This document shows, in pieces, positions 28,899 through 33,246 of a DNA stretch of 33,246 bases. Below the pieces are notes generated by a model. It saw only the letters and a list, made by a program, of their open reading frames with translations. It ran no database searches and was not told where the DNA came from. Numbering within the stretch: position 1 is the first letter of the stretch; every line of letters begins with the position of its first letter. The position numbers and the translations under genes were made by a program. The stretch comes from a virus. The stretch lies in IMG/VR virus record IMGVR_UViG_3300037322_000061, positions 1 to 33,246 of that record. One strand, 5' to 3'.

Positions 28899-29489
28899 TT
28901 AATCTGCACCCTCTACGTCAAACGCGTCAAACACGACCGGCATTCCCCGATCCGTCCTTGCCGCAACCCGGTTAGCATTAACCATCCGCTCGAACGTCAC
29001 CAGCATATCCTTGAGCGGCCCGCCAATCGCCCGCAGGCGCTGCCCCTCGTTGTATTGCGTGACCTCATCGCGGCTGGCGCTGTTAATGCGCTGAGCGGCC
29101 TTATACGCGCTGTCAGCGTCATCCATGAACCCTTGCAGGCCAAGAACGCCATCGCCGCCGATCAGATCGCGCTTAGGCACGGCCATGAGCGTGCTGGACA
29201 GGTGATCAATCTGCGTGGCCGCAAAGTAGTTGTGATCGTCTAGGTCCATTACGATGTAATTCGGCAGGGCTGGCACGTCAAACGCGGTCCAATCCCGATC
29301 GCCCGAAAGTCGCTTAAACTCCATCCGCTTGCCGCACCATGCGGTTACACCTATTCGGCGCAGTTCCTCGACAACCCAGAACTGCTTGCGGATCCAGTTG
29401 ACCCGCACGGGCTTGCCTTCTTCCTTCGCGACGGGTGCATGCGTGTCGCGGCATTGCCCGCCTGCAACGTAGCCTAAATATTTGGTCAT
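28899..29489 (-). CDS. NusG-like transcription factor (putative antiterminator)
   Basis: The 196-aa protein has a region resembling the NusG N-terminal domain (QFWVVEELRRIGVTAWCGKR, then VPALPNYIVMDLDDHNYFAA, comparable with the FPGYVFV strand). Its C terminus looks KOW-like (YNEGQRLRAIGGPLKDMLVT). NusG paralogues in phages bind RNA polymerase and promote read-through. It is the last early gene and stops just before the predicted late promoter, and the late operon contains several terminator-like hairpins, which fits antitermination. The assignment is moderate, from motif resemblance. Confidence 0.6.
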   Translation of the reverse strand: MTKYLGYVAGGQCRDTHAPVAKEEGKPVRVNWIRKQFWVVEELRRIGVTAWCGKRMEFKRLSGDRDWTAFDVPALPNYIVMDLDDHNYFAATQIDHLSSTLMAVPKRDLIGGDGVLGLQGFMDDADSAYKAAQRINSASRDEVTQYNEGQRLRAIGGPLKDMLVTFERMVNANRVAARTDRGMPVVFDAFDVEGAD

Positions 29490-29839
29490 GCGTCGTCTCC
29501 TTGGCTGCTGTGCGCCTTGCTGGGGATAATGCGGCGAATTTCAACAGGCACCCCGGCTGCTGTTGCCGCGTCTATTCCATATTGCATCCCGCGAGATATT
29601 CCTTGATCTGCATAAACCACAGAACCTTCGGCGACAGATAGCCATGCTAGGCCCGCGTCTATTCCCAATGCGCGTTCGGTTGGGATGTCGTCGTTTAGAA
29701 TTGCAGGCTGCGTGTAAAGTAGGTGTGATGCAATCGGCGCTTCCCCGCGCAACAGGCTGTCGCGGACGCAAAGTCTAGCATAGTCAACATTCGCCTCAAC
29801 ATTGCCCGCATAGGGGCTTTCTAAAATTACCAGCCTCAT
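29486..29839 (-). CDS. DUF7768 / nucleoside 2-deoxyribosyltransferase-like protein
   Basis: The 117-aa sequence opens with a Rossmann-like strand MRLVILESPYAGNVEANVDY, followed by CVRDSLLRGEAPIASHLLYT, TERALGIDAGLAWLSVAEGS and VVYADQGISRGMQYGIDAA. This pattern is common in phage DUF7768 proteins related to nucleoside deoxyribosyltransferases. A role in nucleotide metabolism or signalling is possible but unproven. ATGA overlaps link it to both neighbours. Confidence 0.75.
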   Translation of the reverse strand: MRLVILESPYAGNVEANVDYARLCVRDSLLRGEAPIASHLLYTQPAILNDDIPTERALGIDAGLAWLSVAEGSVVYADQGISRGMQYGIDAATAAGVPVEIRRIIPSKAHSSQGDDA

Positions 29840-30201
29840 GCTCTGTCTCCGTTATTCCAAGGCGTCCAAGCGACGTCTATCGCGTCCAGCACCCCAAGCG
29901 CTATGGCAGCTTGTCGCAATGCTAGCGGCGTATGTTCACGGCACAGTGCGGCGTTGGCGATCAACAGCGGGATGTCGGCGGGCTGGCCTTGCAGCCATTC
30001 CGGCAAGGTGGTGGCGCGGCGTGTGTCAGTCACCCCAAATCCTCCATTGCGATCAGCGCGGACAGGATCGCCAGTAGCCACGCGCGCCTTCGCGGCGTCT
30101 ACGTCGTCCGGCATGCACCACCCTGCGACGTGTACGTATCCCGCCTTGACCATCTTGCGTTGATGCTGGCGCTTCTGCGCGCGGGTTGTCTTGTCAGTCA
30201 T
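29836..30201 (-). CDS. Hypothetical protein carrying an ATTLPEWLQG motif (121 aa)
   Basis: The ATG at 30201 overlaps the upstream stop (ATGA), so the longer frame is not used. The N terminus is very basic (KTTRAQKRQHQRKMVKAGYV). The centre contains RRATTLPEWLQGQPADIPLL, which shares ten identical residues with the scaffold N terminus. The C terminus is helical. No domain is recognised. It sits in the recombination/early block. Confidence 0.55.
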   Translation of the reverse strand: MTDKTTRAQKRQHQRKMVKAGYVHVAGWCMPDDVDAAKARVATGDPVRADRNGGFGVTDTRRATTLPEWLQGQPADIPLLIANAALCREHTPLALRQAAIALGVLDAIDVAWTPWNNGDRA

Positions 30202-30590
30202 TGCTGTCCCCTTGTCATATAGGCGACCATGCGCCGTGTTGCTTCGATGTGGCCGTGATCCGGCCCGTATGCTGCGCGCCATGCTTTAGGCTCTCGATGG
30301 ATCGCAATCTTGCTGGTGTCAAAGTTGCCTTGGTGGCATCCATCGCAGAGTGGAATGCAATCCGAGTCTGGCGTTTTTCGGTTGCCACCACGATCCATGA
30401 TGCAGTGGTGCGCCGTGGTCGTGGATAGCTGCGTTAGCCCGTAGGTATCGCAGATGATGCATGGCAGTGACCGGACTTGGCCCATGTATGCCAGATCCGC
30501 CTGCCCCTGCGCGCTTGCCCGCTTTGCCGTGCGCTTTGCGGACACCTGGCGCATCGCCTTTGGCTTGCTGGTGAACCCGGTGCGGTTCAT
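30198..30590 (-). CDS. HNH / DUF968-like nuclease
   Basis: The ATG at 30590 overlaps the ninB-like stop (ATGA). After a basic N terminus (MNRTGFTSKPKAMRQVSAKR) come CIICDTYG, TTAHHCIMDRGGNRKTPDSD and CIPLCDGCHQGNFD. This is a zinc-binding HNH arrangement seen in DUF968/Ref-like and NinG-neighbourhood proteins of lambdoid phages. It likely acts on recombination intermediates together with NinB, ERF and SSB. The family label is by motif, not search. Confidence 0.7.
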   Translation of the reverse strand: MNRTGFTSKPKAMRQVSAKRTAKRASAQGQADLAYMGQVRSLPCIICDTYGLTQLSTTTAHHCIMDRGGNRKTPDSDCIPLCDGCHQGNFDTSKIAIHREPKAWRAAYGPDHGHIEATRRMVAYMTRGQQ

Positions 30591-30985
30591 CGCGCCTCTC
30601 TTTCCTTTTGCTCTGACCATGCAATGCTGTGCCGGTCGCCGTACTCCTGTATGACCGTTATCAGATCAGCCATATGTTTGACCGATAGTCTGCTTGATTT
30701 AAACCCGACAGGAAAAGGCCCGCTGCCGTCCAGACCTTCTGCAAACTGGCACTGGTGGCCCAGCGATTGCATGAAGGCACATTTCCAAGTTTCAGGCACC
30801 CACTTGCGGCCTTCGGGCTTGGCGCGTGACACATCGGACAGCAGCACCCACATCAGCGCGTTTTGGTCTGCGTTGCGCGTTTCAGGCTTGATCGTTATAA
30901 TTGCCCTATCCGGTGCCTTGCCGATCATGTCGCAAGCTAGACGGCGCTGGGCGTCACCAATAAGTCGTATTGTATGGCCGCTCAT
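30587..30985 (-). CDS. ninB: NinB-type recombination mediator
   Basis: The 132-aa protein has the NinB/Orf layout: DAQRRLACDMIGKAPDRAII, then IKPETRNADQNALMWVLLSD, WVPETWKCAFMQSL, and a C-terminal HMADLITVIQEYGDRHSIAW. Lambda NinB (Orf) binds single-stranded DNA and SSB and helps annealing proteins load, so its company with ERF and SSB here makes sense. ATGA overlaps occur on both sides. Confidence 0.85.
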   Translation of the reverse strand: MSGHTIRLIGDAQRRLACDMIGKAPDRAIITIKPETRNADQNALMWVLLSDVSRAKPEGRKWVPETWKCAFMQSLGHQCQFAEGLDGSGPFPVGFKSSRLSVKHMADLITVIQEYGDRHSIAWSEQKEREAR

Positions 30986-31143
30986 TTTAGCGTTTCCTTG
31001 CGCCGGTCCTTGGCTGCGATAACCTCCGGCAGGTGCTTGTATGTCACGCCGATATTAGTTTCCCAATATCGGCGCAGTTCTTCTGATGTGTCGCAGGCAT
31101 AAATGCGACTTAATACGCGGGTTATCCCTGTTTGCGTGGTCAT
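30982..31143 (-). CDS. Hypothetical protein (53 aa)
   Basis: This short gene starts with ATG overlapping the upstream stop (TAATG, 31141-31145) and ends overlapping the ninB-like start (ATGA, 30982-30985). The product begins MTTQTGITRVLSRIYACDTS and continues EELRRYWETNIGVTYKHLPE, a charged helical protein. Perfect coupling at both ends supports translation. No function is known. Confidence 0.6.
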   Translation of the reverse strand: MTTQTGITRVLSRIYACDTSEELRRYWETNIGVTYKHLPEVIAAKDRRKETLK

Positions 31144-31841
31144 TAAAACGCTTCCTTAGCCGTCCACGAACGCACAACCGCGTCAGGAATATCCTTGTGA
31201 TTGCGCGCAGCATAGGCCTCTGCAAACGCGGCCATAGCAGGCTTGTCGTTTGTCGCAATCCAGTTCACCAACGCCCGCATGTCTGCGATGTCGTGATAAT
31301 GGACAGTTCGCATCCCCTTCACGGTGTCCTTTTGCGCGGCGCTGGCCGTCTTGCGGGCCTCCATTGCCGCCGCTTGCGCTTGTGCCGCCTCGCGCTGGGC
31401 TTCGATGTTCGCCGTGTCCGCTGCTGCAGCCTTTGCGTTGGCTTCGCGTTCAGCATCTTGCGCCGCCTGCCATGCCGCCTTGCGTTCCGCTTCCTTTTCC
31501 GCCGCCAGTTTGGCCTTAAATGGCGCAACCGCAGCGACAAGCGTTCCTTGCAGCAGGTCAGCGTCGTCTGTGTAAACCTTGACTGCGGCAACCTCAGATT
31601 TCCACGCCTTGTGAAGCGGGTCGGTTCGCTCTTTTGCCGCCTTAGTCAGATCGGCGCGGTATGTTTTGAACCCCTTGATAAGTTCATCAACCGCGTTCAT
31701 CTGCGCTTCGTCCGTAACGCTTTCGCCGTCGGACCAGTTCTGCGCCTCGCTGATTATGTCATCATATTGCGCTGTCACAATTTCGATTGGATCGGGCGGG
31801 CTGTTTCCGCCAATCACTGCGCGGGTGTTTGTATCGGTCAT
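31143..31841 (-). CDS. Long coiled-coil protein in the recombination block (232 aa)
   Basis: Residues about 55-175 form a continuous charged, Ala-rich helix (KTYRADLTKAAKERTDPLHK, then KAKLAAEKEAERKAAWQAAQ, then EANAKAAAADTANIEAQREA). A compact C-terminal domain follows (VHYHDIADMRALVNWIATND, AFAEAYAARNHKDIPDAVV). Proteins of this shape often sit next to ERF/RecT annealing proteins in phages, but their role is not established. The opposite strand is open over 286 codons only because of the Ala-rich composition. Confidence 0.65.
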   Translation of the reverse strand: MTDTNTRAVIGGNSPPDPIEIVTAQYDDIISEAQNWSDGESVTDEAQMNAVDELIKGFKTYRADLTKAAKERTDPLHKAWKSEVAAVKVYTDDADLLQGTLVAAVAPFKAKLAAEKEAERKAAWQAAQDAEREANAKAAAADTANIEAQREAAQAQAAAMEARKTASAAQKDTVKGMRTVHYHDIADMRALVNWIATNDKPAMAAFAEAYAARNHKDIPDAVVRSWTAKEAF

Positions 31842-32029
31842 TTTGCCGCCTTCGTTTCAAGTCTCTTAATATCTTCTTTCAATGCTAAGATTAGTTTGCG
31901 CTGTTCAATTACCTTTTTGTTCATTGATATGTTGTGCAGTTGGTAACTTTCCTTAAACGCCTGCGCGCTTTTTAATTTCAAGTTTAAATTTGCAAGGGCT
32001 GCGTTAAGACTTTCTACTGTGTCGGTCAC
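31838..32029 (-). CDS. Small coiled-coil protein (63 aa)
   Basis: It starts with GTG overlapping the ERF stop (GTGA, 32026-32029). The product is a helix with heptads (ESLNAALANLNLKLKSAQAF, then KVIEQRKLILALKEDIKRLE), ideal for a dimeric coiled coil. It is probably a partner of a neighbouring recombination protein, as inferred from coupling only. Confidence 0.6.
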   Translation of the reverse strand: MTDTVESLNAALANLNLKLKSAQAFKESYQLHNISMNKKVIEQRKLILALKEDIKRLETKAAK

Positions 32030-32670
32030 TGATTTTCCCCTACGCCAGTCGCATCAATCTTTGCAAGAAGCGCAATCTCAGCCTTGCGAGCGTCCTTGGC
32101 GTTCATAACCGCCTGCGATGCCTGCACGTCCTTTGGAACGTTTGTCCATATCCGCTTGAGGTCGTCGAGGTCGTCAGCGCCAAACAACATGGCCGTCGCC
32201 TCTGCCACTGCGCCTGCATCCGGCTCTTTATGGGCTTGCTGGCGAGGCGGTGACTTTGCAGCTGCATTGCCGTCGTCATCCTCTGGCGCAATGCCTGACA
32301 TGCTCATAAGCCCATATCGGCGCGCGTATGTAACTGCCGAGCCATAACCCTGCATGTCGTTTTTTTGCACGATCAGCGGAACACGGCATTTCAGGACTTC
32401 GCCGCTAGGGCCGTGAATTAGCATGGTCTCAACGTATCGGCCCGTTTCATCTTCGCCCGTTGGCTGAATCACAGCTATGCCGGCTTCATTCAAAGCGGGC
32501 ATGCATGCCTCAGTAACGCTGGCGAGGTCTGCATACTTTGATTTGAAATGCGGATTGTTTGCAGACTTCAAAGCCTTTCCCATCTTTGCCTGCGCAGATG
32601 CTAGGGCGGTGGCGATGTTGCCAAACACTTGCGCCTTCGCGTTCTTGTCTGTTATGTTGTTGTCAGTCAT
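32026..32670 (-). CDS. erf: ERF-family single-strand annealing protein
   Basis: The 214-aa product contains the ERF hallmarks: a helix with ALASAQAKMGKALKSANNPH and FKSKYADLASVTEACMPALN, then GYGSAVTYARRYGLMSMSGI followed by PEDDDGNAA. ERF proteins (P22 Erf type) anneal complementary single strands for recombination and genome circularisation. SSB upstream and NinB downstream complete a recombination module. The C-terminal 60 residues are a variable linker and helix. Confidence 0.9.
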   Translation of the reverse strand: MTDNNITDKNAKAQVFGNIATALASAQAKMGKALKSANNPHFKSKYADLASVTEACMPALNEAGIAVIQPTGEDETGRYVETMLIHGPSGEVLKCRVPLIVQKNDMQGYGSAVTYARRYGLMSMSGIAPEDDDGNAAAKSPPRQQAHKEPDAGAVAEATAMLFGADDLDDLKRIWTNVPKDVQASQAVMNAKDARKAEIALLAKIDATGVGENQ

Positions 32671-32696
32671 TGCGGTTCTCCTACCGTTTATGATTA

Positions 32697-32733
32697 GGGC
32701 CGGGACTGTGGATTTGACGATCCTGCCCGGCCC
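32697..32733. other. 8-bp inverted repeat between ssb and erf genes
   Basis: GGGCCGGG (32697-32704) pairs with CCCGGCCC (32726-32733) around a 21-nt loop. It lies in the only sizeable gap (100 nt) of the early block. The minus-strand side has no T tract, so it may be an RNA-processing hairpin or weak attenuator rather than a full terminator. No open frame or promoter is apparent in the rest of the gap. Confidence 0.45.
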
Positions 32734-32770
32734 CTTCTTTGTCGCATACGTCAGCTAGATATGCAATAGA

Positions 32771-33178
32771 TTAAAATGGCAAATCGTCGAGGTCCGCGCT
32801 ATCTTGGCGTGTGCTGCTGTTGCCACTAGACGATTGCCCGCCGCCAGTCCCTTGATCGTATCTGCCGCCATATCCGCCGCCGTTGTCAGGCTTACCGCCC
32901 ATAAGGGTAACGTCCTGCACGTTCATCTCTAGATACGTCTTGCCGTCGTGTTCCCGGGTCTGCAATTCGCCAGACACGCAAACCTTGCTGCCCTTTGTCA
33001 GATATTGCGCCAGCGTCTCGCCGCGCTTGCCCCACATCGAACATCCGATCCACTGCGTCTTTTTCCCATCCTTGCCGCGCTGTTCAACTGCGACGTTAAA
33101 GCCGGTCACGGTTGTCTGTCCTGCGTTGCGCACCACGGCGTCTGCGCCGATGTTGCCTGCAATTACGGCGTTAAGCAT
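32771..33178 (-). CDS. ssb: Single-stranded DNA-binding protein
   Basis: The 135-aa protein has an OB-fold N-terminal domain (MLNAVIAGNIGADAVVRNAG, then NVAVEQRGKDGKKTQWIGCS, then GSKVCVSGELQTREHDGKTY). A Gly/Ser-rich linker and the acidic SSB tip SADLDDLPF, which docks partner proteins, follow. It coats single strands during replication and recombination. GGGGGAAA precedes the ATG, and the gene follows an incomplete gene at the window edge by 2 nt. Confidence 0.93.
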   Translation of the reverse strand: MLNAVIAGNIGADAVVRNAGQTTVTGFNVAVEQRGKDGKKTQWIGCSMWGKRGETLAQYLTKGSKVCVSGELQTREHDGKTYLEMNVQDVTLMGGKPDNGGGYGGRYDQGTGGGQSSSGNSSTRQDSADLDDLPF

Positions 33179-33180
33179 GT

Positions 33181-33246
33181 TTAGTTTCCCCCTGCAATTG
33201 CGGTTTCATACATGTCCAGCAACGCATCAGCCTCTGCCACAGCGTC
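33181..33246 (-). CDS. C-terminal fragment of an unidentified protein (cut by window edge)
   Basis: The minus strand from the edge reads DAVAEADALLDMYETAIAGG and Asn, then TAA, immediately upstream of ssb. Only 21 residues are visible, a helix by composition. It is probably co-transcribed with ssb and supplies its ribosome-binding site. Identity cannot be determined from this window. Confidence 0.45.
   Translation of the reverse strand, partial: DAVAEADALLDMYETAIAGGN

Noticed and set aside
31086-31946. 286-codon open frame on the plus strand
   Set aside because: It is the antisense of the Ala/Lys-rich coiled-coil gene (31143-31841); the sequence is Cys/Arg/Leu-rich with no ribosome-binding site or motif, typical of a composition-driven shadow.

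Overview
The window is a nearly continuous stretch of a tailed-phage genome (about 33 kb, mid-50s % G+C by eye) with siphovirus-type gene content. It has a small and a large terminase subunit, a DUF4055-type portal, a P22-like coat protein, a tail tube protein, a tail assembly chaperone with a frameshift signal, a long tape measure protein, and a lambda J-like tail hub. Several small proteins resemble genes I associate with phages of Alphaproteobacteria (GH108 endolysin, periplasmic and coiled-coil/TM proteins near the lysis genes, DUF7768, ERF/NinB). An alphaproteobacterial host is therefore the best guess, but it is an inference. No integrase, tRNA, rRNA or CRISPR array was seen.

Layout, left to right. 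(1) 17-945, minus strand: a short leftward operon (ribbon-helix-helix protein, two hypotheticals, a PD-(D/E)XK-like nuclease) ending in a hairpin terminator. (2) 946-4011, plus strand: a divergent rightward operon of small proteins, most overlapping by ATGA, including Ala-rich repeat proteins, a zinc-ribbon protein and two single-pass membrane proteins. (3) 4012-4171: back-to-back terminators and a promoter. (4) 4172-6541: a lysis cassette on the minus strand (GH108 endolysin, holin-like protein, two overlapping spanin-like proteins), bracketed by two plus-strand homing-endonuclease-like genes. (5) 6557-28814, minus strand: the late operon, transcribed right to left in the order terS, terL, portal, 17-aa basic peptide, MuF-like protein, scaffold, coat, connectors, tail tube, chaperone G/GT, tape measure, tail tip, fibre, accessory and phosphoesterase genes, and lysis. 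(6) 28899-33246, minus strand: recombination/replication and regulatory genes (SSB, ERF annealing protein, NinB, HNH/DUF968-like, DUF7768, NusG-like), cut by the right edge inside one gene.

The most striking feature is in terL. Its nuclease motif is interrupted by a 304-residue intein. Where an intein normally carries an in-frame endonuclease domain, a complete 197-aa HNH endonuclease is encoded in a different reading frame, with its own Shine-Dalgarno and ATG. The intein frame stays open across the whole overlap. Together with the two HNH/AP2-type genes around the lysis cassette, the phage carries three mobile-endonuclease genes.

Other points of interest are a -1 slippery site GGGAAAC in the tail chaperone, a fossil duplication of the chaperone/tape-measure junction, a 17-aa lysine-rich peptide gene behind portal, two genes that look frame-shifted, hairpins behind the coat and tail tube genes, and a NusG-like gene placed just upstream of the late operon, which suggests antitermination control.
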